This document shows positions 52,480-62,181 of a stretch of 64,000 nt of DNA, piece by piece (the first letter of the stretch is position 1; each line of letters starts with the position of its first letter). Source of the stretch: Mucilaginibacter oryzae (GTDB lineage Bacteria; Bacteroidota; Bacteroidia; Sphingobacteriales; Sphingobacteriaceae). Both the position numbers and the translations under genes were made by a program. The stretch is from NCBI RefSeq assembly GCF_003148845.1, contig NZ_QGHA01000003.1, positions 214,928-278,927 on the forward strand, read 5' to 3'. The notes beneath the pieces are model-generated. The model was given only the letters and a program-made list of their open reading frames with translations. It had not been told where the DNA came from and ran no database searches.

Positions 52480-55068
52480 CTAAAACCTAAACCCTATAGT
52501 AATATAAGGCAACGATCCCTCCTTTGAAAAACCCATCACCGCTTCGATCAACACCAATTGTGCCGGGATCACGTAAACGCCGCCGCCGTAGCCGTCATGC
52601 CACCTGTCTGATGATTCGCCCGGCACCCATACCCTGCCAACATCATTAAAGCCAATCAGGCCGAATGAACCGGGTAGCAGGTACGATGTAAAATCCGTCA
52701 CCTTTAACCTTAGTTCGAGGTTATTGTAGGCGACTGTTTTGCCGGTAAACCTGTTGGTATGAAAGCCACGGAAGTTTTGCGAACCACCTAATTTCATCTG
52801 TTGAAAATAAGCTGCGTTACCTACCGTTGTACCAACACCGGTACGATTGGCGATCACCAACACCGAATCCCTATCCGGGTTAAGGTAAAAACTAAACTCA
52901 GATAGTATCTGCCCGTACGTATTATGGCTGCCTGATCCGCCGCCGCTAAAACCGCTCGCCGTGGTTGTCCATAAAATACCTTTGGTTGGAATGATCAATT
53001 TGTTGCGGGTATCGATGGTAGCGTTGGCGGTGAGGCCTCCGTAAACCCTGGTGCCAAATACTTTTTCACCAGGGAACGCGGCGTTATAGCCATTCAAAAA
53101 CCGTTCATCATTATTGGATGCCTTGCTATTGTAAAACTGCCCGGCTACACCGGCGCTTACATGCAGGTTACCAAAATTGCGGTGCAGGGAAACATCGCCG
53201 GTAACATAGTCATAGTGGTTACGGTAATAGGAAATTTCCCGGTCGCCTTGGTTTTCAAAAACAGTGTTGTTACCTATCCCGAAAAAGTTACTCAGGTTGT
53301 GCGGCCCACGTGAAAGCATATTAATACGCAGATCATTATTGCCTATCGCTTTTTTCCAATCGGCTACGTAGGTAAACAGCAACGATTTACGTTCGAGCGA
53401 GTAATTAACCAGGAATTCCTGCCGAAAAGCATAAGGTTCTTTACGGAAGCCATGCCGCTCATAACTAAATCCGCCTATCAGCAAAATACCAATATCATTA
53501 CTGTAGTTAGCCAGCACTATAGGTTCAAACCTGTCGTATTTAAATGCTGTTTTATCATAACTATTTACAGCAGTATCTGTAGATGTGCGGATACGGACTT
53601 GTGACGGAGCGGGTAAGTTATTCTCCTGGTCCGAACGATCATAAATGTAGTTTTTGGATTTATTATTGAGCGAGCTATCCACTTTAAAAGTATCCCTGCC
53701 CTCCCCGCCTACCATCCGCACAATGATTGATGACGGTGTTGAGCCCATAACCTCAAACTGATCGTTACCGTCAAAACCATACAGCCTCACCTCTTTGGTT
53801 ACACCGGGTTTAAAAGTACGCTGATAAGTTACTTTATCAATGCTGCCATCCTTTTTGATCTTGTTCACCGTAACCGTAATATCGCCGTTAGCATTATGGG
53901 CAATGGTAAACTTGTCTGTTTTATCACTTGCGGGAACGTCGACATATATGGAGATAAACTTATAGTATTCAAGCGCCTGTTTCAGGAGAATATTTCTCCG
54001 CGCTATCAGCTTGCTGATAATTTCCGGACCGGATAGTTTATAGATGGTATCGGGCATTAGCTTAACCGCTTTCGTAATCACATCATCAGTCAGCTTACTT
54101 TGTACAAAAGCAATCTGTTCCTTCCAGTCATTCTCACTTAAGCCGTTCAGAAAATACCGGTCGAAATAGCGCGCATTAAAATTCCAGCCGTTAATATCCC
54201 TGATCTCATTGCTGTAACCCTGAAATTTTGATTTCAACCATTGATGGGCTACAATCCACGGAAATACGCCTGATGTTTTGTAATACACCTGATCGCGGTC
54301 GCGGGGAACAGGCTCGTAGGTAGTTTCGTGTTTACCGTCAATCTTTTCCCAGCGCCATTGGTCTTCGTGCCGGTCCCAATCGCCTAAAAGCATATCCAGC
54401 AGGCGGGCGCGCAACACCGTTTTCTGGTCAACCCGGTTATCATTATCATCCTTTAGCTTGCGTTGCACCTTTTCGGTGTTATCCGTTTTTTCGGCATCAA
54501 GCGGTTCGCGCTCTTCAAACAGAAACACCTGGTTGGCAAAATCCTGCCGGTACTCGCCCAGAGCCGGATCATCGGGCACATAAACAATTTTAGGGTTTGA
54601 ATGCGGAACGCCAAGCGCCTCGGCCAGCGGCGGAACAGTAAGCGCCGAAAAAGGGTGGGCGGCAGATACCTGGTCTTGTAGGATATCTTTAGCGATGGTG
54701 GGCCGTAAATTAACAGGGAGGCCCTTTTCAGGATATTTTTGTAAAGTGCGGATTACCCATTGCTGACCGGTTGGATCCTGCAGGCGTAATGATTTGGTTT
54801 GTTTACCTCCGCCGCGCTGCAGTATTTTCAACCCGCCTTTTTCCCTATCAATATGAAATACAGGGAGCGTAACGGGGGCTGCCCATAGCGCGCGGTAATT
54901 ATCCCCTAAAAAGAAACGATGCGTACCACTAACATGGTTGTATTGCGGTTCGATGGCCAGTTTGATGCTATCGGGCGTGGTTTGAGCGTTACCAATGTCG
55001 GCCCTGAATAAAAAGCCTGTGGTTAAAACAAGTAATAAGGAGTTAAACAGGTATTTACCGGGCCCCAT
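52480..55068 (-). CDS. Outer-membrane barrel protein with DWDRH/PRDRDQ middle domain
   Basis: The 862-residue protein has a signal peptide (about 1-29), a middle domain (about 60-290), a strand-rich linker, and a C-terminal BamA/Omp85-like barrel (about 560-862) ending in a phenylalanine-terminated strand (TIGFRF). The middle domain contains a Lys in WVIRTLQK (Lys111), an acidic EEREPLD stretch, GDWDRHEDQWRW (229-240), and PRDRDQVYY (255-263). The same motifs occur in the 1201-residue protein at 57642. The pattern resembles kinase-like folds in which a DRHxxN loop and a later Asp bind ATP-metal, but this is a hypothesis. The gene is on the same strand as the ppk1 group, 200 bases after the GAF-type gene. 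Confidence 0.75.
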   Translation of the reverse strand: MGPGKYLFNSLLLVLTTGFLFRADIGNAQTTPDSIKLAIEPQYNHVSGTHRFFLGDNYRALWAAPVTLPVFHIDREKGGLKILQRGGGKQTKSLRLQDPTGQQWVIRTLQKYPEKGLPVNLRPTIAKDILQDQVSAAHPFSALTVPPLAEALGVPHSNPKIVYVPDDPALGEYRQDFANQVFLFEEREPLDAEKTDNTEKVQRKLKDDNDNRVDQKTVLRARLLDMLLGDWDRHEDQWRWEKIDGKHETTYEPVPRDRDQVYYKTSGVFPWIVAHQWLKSKFQGYSNEIRDINGWNFNARYFDRYFLNGLSENDWKEQIAFVQSKLTDDVITKAVKLMPDTIYKLSGPEIISKLIARRNILLKQALEYYKFISIYVDVPASDKTDKFTIAHNANGDITVTVNKIKKDGSIDKVTYQRTFKPGVTKEVRLYGFDGNDQFEVMGSTPSSIIVRMVGGEGRDTFKVDSSLNNKSKNYIYDRSDQENNLPAPSQVRIRTSTDTAVNSYDKTAFKYDRFEPIVLANYSNDIGILLIGGFSYERHGFRKEPYAFRQEFLVNYSLERKSLLFTYVADWKKAIGNNDLRINMLSRGPHNLSNFFGIGNNTVFENQGDREISYYRNHYDYVTGDVSLHRNFGNLHVSAGVAGQFYNSKASNNDERFLNGYNAAFPGEKVFGTRVYGGLTANATIDTRNKLIIPTKGILWTTTASGFSGGGSGSHNTYGQILSEFSFYLNPDRDSVLVIANRTGVGTTVGNAAYFQQMKLGGSQNFRGFHTNRFTGKTVAYNNLELRLKVTDFTSYLLPGSFGLIGFNDVGRVWVPGESSDRWHDGYGGGVYVIPAQLVLIEAVMGFSKEGSLPYITIGFRF

Positions 55069-55121
55069 AGTTTTTTAGTTAAACGATAGTACTAAAACCC
55101 TATATTACAAAATAGTTTTGG

Positions 55122-55167
55122 TGTCTGAATCAGAATTTACAGAATTATAGGATTTTCAGAATTTCCT
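55122..55167. repeat. CAGAATTT-type repeat upstream of the 862-residue gene
   Basis: GTCTGAATCAGAATTT, then ACAGAATTA and TTTTCAGAATTTCC, repeat the unit CAGAATT three times within about 46 bases. It resembles the element at 2432. It lies in the 200-base gap between two minus-strand genes and may contain a terminator or be a dispersed Bacteroidota repeat. Confidence 0.5.
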
Positions 55168-55268
55168 GTCGCTAAAAGGTGCTCAATGCCTATCATTCGG
55201 TGTACGCTTTGCAACTTTTAAACAATTCCTAACCATTTGTTTCAACTCGTAAAAAATTCGTGTAAATA

Positions 55269-57626
55269 TTAATTTGCCGGCAGTTCAGTTTCAAAATTAA
55301 CCCCAACCCGCAAGGCTTTCAAACCGCTTACGCCCTGCAATTCTTCCAGTTCAAGATATTCCAGGTCGTCAAGTAAATAACCTTCCAGTTGCAGGTACCT
55401 GATGTACTCGTCATATTCGGCAGCTTCGCCCGGATTAAAGTATACCATGGCAATTTTACCCGGCTGGGTCAATCTTTCAAAAGTACCGGCTATCAGTACC
55501 TTATCTATACGTTTTTTGATTACTTCGTAACGGATGTTATATGCACCCTCCACATCAAAACGGCGTTCATCATTCCTGAAGCTGATATCTATAGCGTTTG
55601 AATGGATAAATATCAGGTGTGTTGTTTGCAAGGGGCGCGACAACTGATCGGCTAAGCCGTTAGTCATCCGGGCAATCTCGGCCATCGATCTTACCTGCCA
55701 CAACCTAATGTTTTTTAAATACAACACGTCAAAAGCGCGTTGCGGCGCAATGGATTGACCAATATAAATATCATACTCCACGCCGTCGGTACGGAATTTC
55801 TCAAAATAGCAGGGATACGACTCCTGCACTTCGGTTTGCGCGGCTTCGAGGTACTGGTTAATGGAGGTGTTGATCAGCTGCATGGAGGTTTCGAGGTTAC
55901 GCCGGTGCGCGTAGGCCGCGCCTGTTTCCTCATTAAGGGCCTCAAAATACTTATCAATGGTTTCCTTTTCGGCTGGATAATTCTTCCTGAAGTGTTCGAG
56001 AAACGGATTTACCTCATTATCAAGAAAAGTATCCAGCAATAACTCATCGTTGGTGGTGATATAGCCGCTGATCCGGTCCAGCCACTCTTCGCATTTTGAA
56101 ATCAGTTTGCCGGTAAGGCTTAACCGGATATGTTTACTCAATGCCCGCAGTGTATCTGCCAACAGCGTAAGCAGGCTTTTCAAATCTTCCTGCAAGGCGC
56201 TGTTACGCTCAACGGTTGAGTTGCGGATATCGATAGCGCCAAACAGCGGATATACATGGCTAAAGGTTACCGTTTCTATCTCTGGGTTCTTTTTCTTTTT
56301 ATCCTTTTGCCTGATATACTTCCAGGCTACTTCATTAAACTTCCATTGTACAGATGGCTGCAGCGAAGTGAATTTGTTTTTGATAACACTGTTAATACGC
56401 GCCTCGAACCTGTCAATACTGTTTTGCAGTAACTGGGCTATCATGGGTATGGTAGCCTGTAGTTTGGAAAGCAGTTTTTCGTAAAACACAATCTCGTTGT
56501 ACGAAAACACCTCCATGATGCCAACATTTTTCTTGTTGTAATAAACAGGGAAAATACCGTACGATTTTATGCCGGCCTTTTTCAATACCTGCAAAAACGG
56601 AAATTTGGCTATCTTCTCGTCAGTTAGCGAGTTGAAAAATATCGGTCGCGGATTGGTGCTGTAATCGTCAACTACGGCATCAAAAGTTTCTTCGGCAAGG
56701 TGAAACTCTTTGGCGGCTTTTAACAGCGCGCTTTGCGAGCATTGGTCGTTATCAAATATCGGCTCGTTATTAATGCTCAAAAATGGCATCAGCGCAAACT
56801 CAATGCCCTGGTTTTCGCTGATGGTTTTGAGTGAATGGATCACATGTTCATACTGTTCCTCCTCGTTGGCCGTATGGTTAACCAATTCGGTCCGGATATT
56901 TTCCATGGCATGCTGTAGAGTGATATCTGTAAGGGATATCACCGTAAAGCCCTTAAACTTAAACAGGTGCAAGGGCAAAGCCTGCTCAATTAAATCGAGG
57001 CTGGTGTTGCTGTGCAAATAGGGCTCTATGGCGTCAAAGTTAAGTTCGGGCAATTGGCCTTTCAACTCAATCTCCACAAAGCGCGGATCTGTTTGAATAT
57101 TAAAGTATCTTGAAAGCCCCGTTTCAGGGTCAACGTACGAGAACAGCAATTCATTACGTATAGCTGATGAAAAACCGTACAAACGCTCCAGGATCAGGCT
57201 ATAAATAAACCTCTTCTGCCTGTCGGCAAACATCTCGTTGCGCGACTCGTTAATGGCATACAGGTTGGAACGCTGACTGGAATGAAAATCAAAAAAGGCC
57301 TCGGTGCTTAAAAAAACCTTATCGGGCACTGGTGTGCTTAAAGCCCAGTAAAATTCCTTTTCGTTGGCAATAGGCGGTGTAAGTATCGAATAAATGAGTT
57401 CCAGCATTTCGCGGTGCCTTTCGGCATCGGCGGGGCGCATGTTCAGGTCAATACAAATATCTTGTTCAAAACGCTCTAAAACATAGCGGTAAAACTCGCT
57501 TTTCAATGTTTTTTCTGTCGATACCCTTTCGCGTAAATGCTCAACGAAGGGATTAAATGTCAGGCAGGATTCAACCTGGCAAACAGAACATTCATCCTTG
57601 CTTATATTTAATACTTCGGTATGCAT
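55269..57626 (-). CDS. GAF-type signalling protein of the ppk1 cluster
   Basis: A 785-residue soluble protein. A cysteine cluster CSVCQVESC (13-21) opens it; a GAF-like region with K-S-Y-G-I-F-P-V-Y-Y-N-K-K-N-V-G-I-M-E-V (about 355-375) lies in the middle. Around residues 460-470 is FGAIDIRNST, which looks like the start of a class III nucleotide-cyclase core (usually F-x-D-I-x-G-S-T), but the second metal Asp and other cyclase residues were not found, so activity is doubtful. The C-terminal half is helical and then strand-rich. It starts 15 bases after the 1201-residue gene, so it belongs to the same operon. Sensor role is inferred. Confidence 0.7.
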   Translation of the reverse strand: MHTEVLNISKDECSVCQVESCLTFNPFVEHLRERVSTEKTLKSEFYRYVLERFEQDICIDLNMRPADAERHREMLELIYSILTPPIANEKEFYWALSTPVPDKVFLSTEAFFDFHSSQRSNLYAINESRNEMFADRQKRFIYSLILERLYGFSSAIRNELLFSYVDPETGLSRYFNIQTDPRFVEIELKGQLPELNFDAIEPYLHSNTSLDLIEQALPLHLFKFKGFTVISLTDITLQHAMENIRTELVNHTANEEEQYEHVIHSLKTISENQGIEFALMPFLSINNEPIFDNDQCSQSALLKAAKEFHLAEETFDAVVDDYSTNPRPIFFNSLTDEKIAKFPFLQVLKKAGIKSYGIFPVYYNKKNVGIMEVFSYNEIVFYEKLLSKLQATIPMIAQLLQNSIDRFEARINSVIKNKFTSLQPSVQWKFNEVAWKYIRQKDKKKKNPEIETVTFSHVYPLFGAIDIRNSTVERNSALQEDLKSLLTLLADTLRALSKHIRLSLTGKLISKCEEWLDRISGYITTNDELLLDTFLDNEVNPFLEHFRKNYPAEKETIDKYFEALNEETGAAYAHRRNLETSMQLINTSINQYLEAAQTEVQESYPCYFEKFRTDGVEYDIYIGQSIAPQRAFDVLYLKNIRLWQVRSMAEIARMTNGLADQLSRPLQTTHLIFIHSNAIDISFRNDERRFDVEGAYNIRYEVIKKRIDKVLIAGTFERLTQPGKIAMVYFNPGEAAEYDEYIRYLQLEGYLLDDLEYLELEELQGVSGLKALRVGVNFETELPAN

Positions 57627-57641
57627 TATTAAATTTCTTTT

Positions 57642-60600
57642 TTAAAACCGGAACCCCGCCGAAAGGTATGGGTACCACCCTTCTTCCGAGTAGCCGGCTA
57701 CAACTTTTATTACAGTTAACCTGGCAGGCGCCACATAAAGCCCGGCTCCGGTACCGTTATGCCATTTATTTGATGTTTGCCCGGCTTCCCAAACGCGGCC
57801 AATATCATAAAAGCCAACAAACCCAATCTGGCCCGGAACAATATAGCTGGCAAAGTCGGTAAGTTTAACGCGCAGCTCCAGGTTGTTATAAAAACTGTGC
57901 TGCCCCGAAAACCTGTACAGCCTGTACCCCAGCAAATTATCCTGCCCGCCTAAAAATAATGATTGGTAAAAGGAAGTTTTACCAACCGTAATACCGCCCC
58001 CAATCCTGTCGGCCAGTACTATAGTGCTTTTAGCGTTCAGGCTTTTGTACAATGCTACCTGCGGTATCAGTTGCGCAAAGCTGGTTGATGCATTGTTTAA
58101 GCCTTTATAGCCTTGCAGCTTAATGCTAACATAGCTACCCCAGGCCGGCAAAACCTTATCATTGCGCTTATCATTAACAAAATCAACAACCAAACCCGCG
58201 TGCAGCTTTGTTTTATCAAAGGTATAACTATCGGGCGAGTTGGTGAGTAACGGGTATGTAATAAAGCGGCCAACATTGTCATCAACATCTAATTTATAGT
58301 ACTGAAACGACGGACCAACAGTTAGCGAAGTACCCGACTCATTGCGCCATCTGAAAGCCGGGTTAAAGTTAATGATGTTGAAACGGGTACGATGATACCT
58401 CCTGAAATCGCCCTCTTTGATAAATTGTGTTTCATTACCGCGGCCAAAAAAGTTGATATTATCGGGAAAGTTGAGTTCGGCGCTCATCAGGTAATCGGCC
58501 TTGCCAAACGCGTGGATCCACTCACCATTGTATTTAAACCTGAACGCCTTGGTGCTAAACGAGTGACTTGCAAATACTGTTTGCTGATCATTATAAGGAA
58601 GTTTTTGAAAGCCTTCCTGGTGCGTATACCTGAAACCGGCGCCAATTAACACGCCCTCATCCGGATTGTAAGAAACATTGGCTAACGGCGCGTACACGTT
58701 CATCAAATTCACCCTCAGGTAGGAGGTATTGGCACTATCCCTGCTGATATGCTTGTTAACCCGCGATTCATCTCCGGTAATAGTTAACTTTTTTCCCCTA
58801 TCATATAATTGTACAATGTTCACAGATTTTACAATGTGATAGTTTTTAGTGCCGGTACTATCAATAAAGCGCAGTTTAATGGGCGAGGTGGCGTTGTCAA
58901 GCACAACCTTATCATCGCCGCCGCTTACGTAAATGCGCAGTTCTTTGGTTATATCGGGGTGATAACTCTGGTTCATGAGGGTATCTTTTACCTCACCTTC
59001 CTTATTAATCTTGTTGATCACCACGTTCAGGCTCCCATTTGGCTCATCCTTTACCGTAACAAGTTCATTTTTATTCGATGCATGGATATCAACTATTTTA
59101 TTAATAAACTTATAGTAATACTCCATAGCCGCCGGGATATTGGCCCGGCGCTCTTTTAATTGCTGCAATAACACATCGTGCCTTAATTTGTATGACGATT
59201 CGGGCAAACGGCGCAGGCCCGCTTCCAGTACCTCGTCAGTTTCGGCAGCTATAAAATCATTTACAATTTTGGTCCACTGCTCGTGGCTGTATTGCACCGA
59301 TGGCCAGCGCTGCATAAACATGGTTTTCCAGAGGGAATATTTAACGCTGTAGATCTCGCCGCTAAAACCCTGCAGGTTTGGTGCAAGCCATGGCTGGGCG
59401 GCGATGGTTGGCAATATACCCTGGTTGGTGTAAAATACCTGGTCGCGGTCGCGCGGAACGGCGGTGTATAATTTCCCTTTTCCTTTTTGCTCATCCCGCC
59501 AGCGCCACTGATCGCCGTGCCGGTCCCAGTCGCCTATCAACAAGTCAAGCAGGCGGGCGCGTAAAAACTCCTCCCCATCAACTGAATTATCGTTATCATC
59601 CAACATTTTACCGATCATCTTTACGGTATTGTCTGATTTTCCTCCCGGTTCGCGCTCTTCCAGTAAGCAAACCTTGTTGGCAAAAATGTTGGCATATTCA
59701 CCTAAAGCAGGGTCGGGCGATACTACGCCGATCATGGGGTTGGCATGAGGAACACGCGCGGCTGTAGCCAATGGCGGCACTATCAATGCCGAAAAAGGAT
59801 GCTGCGCGCTCATGGCATCGTTAACCCAATCTTTCGCGAATGTTTCCTGGAACTCTTCGGGCAAAATTCTTTCGGGTTGCTTTTCCACACTGCGCAAAAC
59901 CCATTCCTTACCGTCCTTATCAATCAGCCTTAACGAGTGCGTTTGAAAACCACCGCCAAGCTGCTCGGCTTTTAAGCCGCCATGAACCTGCGATAGCCTG
60001 ATCACCGGGAGTTTAGTTTCGGCAGCCCATTCCTTACGATAATTTTCGCCAAACCAGCGGCGGTGAAAGTTGCTTACACTATCATATTTAGAGTGAACCC
60101 TGACCATAACGCTATCGCCCTTAATTGGCGTATGCAGTGTATCGGGCACATTTTTTACCGAGGTGTAGGGCTGCGTATAGGTAAAAGCCTGCTTCATCCC
60201 TTTATCACTATCACTGTAATAGGTAAAGCGAAGGCTGTTATCTAACAACAAATCAGCAGTTACATAACCCTGGGTAGCATCGGCAAATAACGAGTACCTG
60301 CCTTTAACGGCGTAGGTTTGCTTAGCCCCTGCACCGCTTACTACCTGTACCTGTTTGCCTTTGATAAATTGCAAACCATGTTCATGCCCGGCCACATGTA
60401 CCAGGTTTGGGAAACCGGCAAAAACGGCATCCACTTTTTTGATCATATCCTTGTATAAGGGATGACCGAGATCTTCGGGGTTGGAAAAGGTCGATCTTAA
60501 AAACGGGTACAACGAACCGACTACCGGCAACGGGATCCACAGATCTTTGTCGACCACGGTTAGCGGGAAAATGTGATCTTTCAACGAAAAATAACCTCCG

Positions 60601-61247
60601 TGCGTTCCGTAACTCTGAAAGGGATGATGGGATGCCAGGATGATAACCTTGTTTTTATTACGCTCGAAAATCAGTTTAATTTTATCCGCAATATCGTCCT
60701 TGGTTTTGCAATCACATTCGGCACCAGGATTGCTTTTGCTGAAGGGGTACAGGAACCATTCGCTGTCGAAAGCGATAACGGTAAGTTGATCACCGAGGTT
60801 AATCTCTACCGGGTCCGGGCAGCCATTTTCCGGCACCATTTTAAGCCCTTTATCGTTCTGCTCCTGCAAATACTCCCATTGGCGTTTCACTTTGGCTAAG
60901 CCCAGCGGCCCCGATTTGTCCCAGTCGTGGTTTCCGGGTATAAAATAAACCGGTGCACCGGCAGCACGCATCGGCAGATACTGTGATTGCAGGATCTTCC
61001 GGGTTTCCGCTTCTTCCGGGCTACCGGGCAAACCCATACCGCGCGGGTAAATGTTATCGCCAAGGTAAAAAACGGAGGTTTTATTTTTGATGATATTGGC
61101 CGCGGCGTGTTTCAATACCATACCCTGCCGGGTATCCATTTCGCCGGCATCGCCGATAAGAATAATACGGTACTTAACCGAATCCTGGGCGTGTGCTTTA
61201 AGCATGCCAGCCAATAAAAGTAACAGCAAGGGTAATTTTTTGATCAT
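57642..61247 (-). CDS. Metallophosphatase fused to kinase-like domain and outer-membrane barrel
   Basis: A 1201-residue exported protein (signal peptide to about Ala20). A calcineurin-type metallophosphatase domain (about 25-330) shows Asp33 in IGDAGEMD, GDN (63-65), GNHDWD (105-110), SHHP with His207, and GHEHG (287-291): a complete two-metal site. Next come a middle domain (about 400-620) with EWVLRSVEK (Lys456), GDWDRHGDQW (572-581) and PRDRDQVFY (598-606), a linker, and a C-terminal barrel (about 880-1201) ending in SAGFRF. It is a longer paralogue of the 862-residue protein. Located behind ppk1 and a lipoprotein gene, it may handle phosphate compounds at the outer membrane; substrate unknown. 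Confidence 0.82.
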   Translation of the reverse strand: MIKKLPLLLLLLAGMLKAHAQDSVKYRIILIGDAGEMDTRQGMVLKHAAANIIKNKTSVFYLGDNIYPRGMGLPGSPEEAETRKILQSQYLPMRAAGAPVYFIPGNHDWDKSGPLGLAKVKRQWEYLQEQNDKGLKMVPENGCPDPVEINLGDQLTVIAFDSEWFLYPFSKSNPGAECDCKTKDDIADKIKLIFERNKNKVIILASHHPFQSYGTHGGYFSLKDHIFPLTVVDKDLWIPLPVVGSLYPFLRSTFSNPEDLGHPLYKDMIKKVDAVFAGFPNLVHVAGHEHGLQFIKGKQVQVVSGAGAKQTYAVKGRYSLFADATQGYVTADLLLDNSLRFTYYSDSDKGMKQAFTYTQPYTSVKNVPDTLHTPIKGDSVMVRVHSKYDSVSNFHRRWFGENYRKEWAAETKLPVIRLSQVHGGLKAEQLGGGFQTHSLRLIDKDGKEWVLRSVEKQPERILPEEFQETFAKDWVNDAMSAQHPFSALIVPPLATAARVPHANPMIGVVSPDPALGEYANIFANKVCLLEEREPGGKSDNTVKMIGKMLDDNDNSVDGEEFLRARLLDLLIGDWDRHGDQWRWRDEQKGKGKLYTAVPRDRDQVFYTNQGILPTIAAQPWLAPNLQGFSGEIYSVKYSLWKTMFMQRWPSVQYSHEQWTKIVNDFIAAETDEVLEAGLRRLPESSYKLRHDVLLQQLKERRANIPAAMEYYYKFINKIVDIHASNKNELVTVKDEPNGSLNVVINKINKEGEVKDTLMNQSYHPDITKELRIYVSGGDDKVVLDNATSPIKLRFIDSTGTKNYHIVKSVNIVQLYDRGKKLTITGDESRVNKHISRDSANTSYLRVNLMNVYAPLANVSYNPDEGVLIGAGFRYTHQEGFQKLPYNDQQTVFASHSFSTKAFRFKYNGEWIHAFGKADYLMSAELNFPDNINFFGRGNETQFIKEGDFRRYHRTRFNIINFNPAFRWRNESGTSLTVGPSFQYYKLDVDDNVGRFITYPLLTNSPDSYTFDKTKLHAGLVVDFVNDKRNDKVLPAWGSYVSIKLQGYKGLNNASTSFAQLIPQVALYKSLNAKSTIVLADRIGGGITVGKTSFYQSLFLGGQDNLLGYRLYRFSGQHSFYNNLELRVKLTDFASYIVPGQIGFVGFYDIGRVWEAGQTSNKWHNGTGAGLYVAPARLTVIKVVAGYSEEGWYPYLSAGFRF

Positions 61248-61298
61248 ATGGACCGGTTTAAGATGTATGTTTTCAAGCTGTATGAGGAAGCTTCTTAA

Positions 61299-62144
61299 TT
61301 ATTTCACAAAGCTGAATTTCAGAATATTACCGGCGCTTAACTGATCCCCTTCGTTCGAAATATAAAGGTTGCTCCGGTTATCAAACGCCATCCCTTCGGG
61401 CTGGATAAAAATAGTAACACTAAGCGGATAAACCGCTTTAACCTTCCAGTCCGCGCCGGCAACCGCCAGCATCTTGTTTACTGACGACAGGATATACCAC
61501 TCATTTGTAGCCGTGTTTTTGGCCATAGCCGAGGGCCGGAAAGGCACCCGCTTCTTATTGACAAGCCGTTCAATTTCTTTCACATCAATCACAAAACTAC
61601 CGCTTTGTTTAAGCGAACCATCGGCATTTAATTGCAATATATACCCGCTGCTGCTTTTTGATGTTTTTTCGTCGGCGCAGTGCTTGCACAGTATATAAAC
61701 CAAACCTGTTTTTTCATCGGCTGCCATGGCTTCAAATTCGCCTTCGGGCAACAAACCTTTTTGTTTTTGTACGTTAGCAGCCTCTTTATTTCTTACTTCG
61801 CTAAACGGGAATGTGAATAGTGAACCATCGCTTTTAAGCATGATTACCCAATTGCGGCAGATGGCAACATCCTCATAATCGCCGCTTTTGGCAAATTTGG
61901 TATAGGAGGCTTTGGTATCACCAAACCTGAGATTAAACAAATTACCTTCTTCATCCTGCTCGGCATAAACCGAATCAGCGTTGCCGTTATGAAAAGCGAA
62001 ACCCGAGATCTCGGTAAGGTCATCAGGCATTTTATATTTCACCGGTTTATTCAGGTCATATCCCGGCGGACTAACCGGGATTGCCTTTTCTTTATTTTTG
62101 CAGGAGGCTGTTAAAACCATGGCTGCGAACAAAAATGGCCTCAT
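61299..62144 (-). CDS. Lipoprotein with SdiA-regulated-like beta-propeller
   Basis: From ATG 62144 the product has 281 residues and begins with a short lipoprotein signal, lipobox LTASC with Cys15. The rest looks like a beta-propeller of the SdiA-regulated type: DLTEISGFAFHN, EQDEEGNLFNL, Y-E-D-V-A, G-E-F-E-A-M-A, and near the end QPEGMAFDNRSNLYISNEGD. It probably faces the periplasm or outer membrane. The frame is open upstream into the ppk1 gene (to 62258), but the lipobox supports this start. It stands between ppk1 and the metallophosphatase-barrel gene. Confidence 0.75.
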   Translation of the reverse strand: MRPFLFAAMVLTASCKNKEKAIPVSPPGYDLNKPVKYKMPDDLTEISGFAFHNGNADSVYAEQDEEGNLFNLRFGDTKASYTKFAKSGDYEDVAICRNWVIMLKSDGSLFTFPFSEVRNKEAANVQKQKGLLPEGEFEAMAADEKTGLVYILCKHCADEKTSKSSSGYILQLNADGSLKQSGSFVIDVKEIERLVNKKRVPFRPSAMAKNTATNEWYILSSVNKMLAVAGADWKVKAVYPLSVTIFIQPEGMAFDNRSNLYISNEGDQLSAGNILKFSFVK

Positions 62145-62181
62145 CTTATAAAAATCAGCCACGCGTAACCACTCCTGCGCT

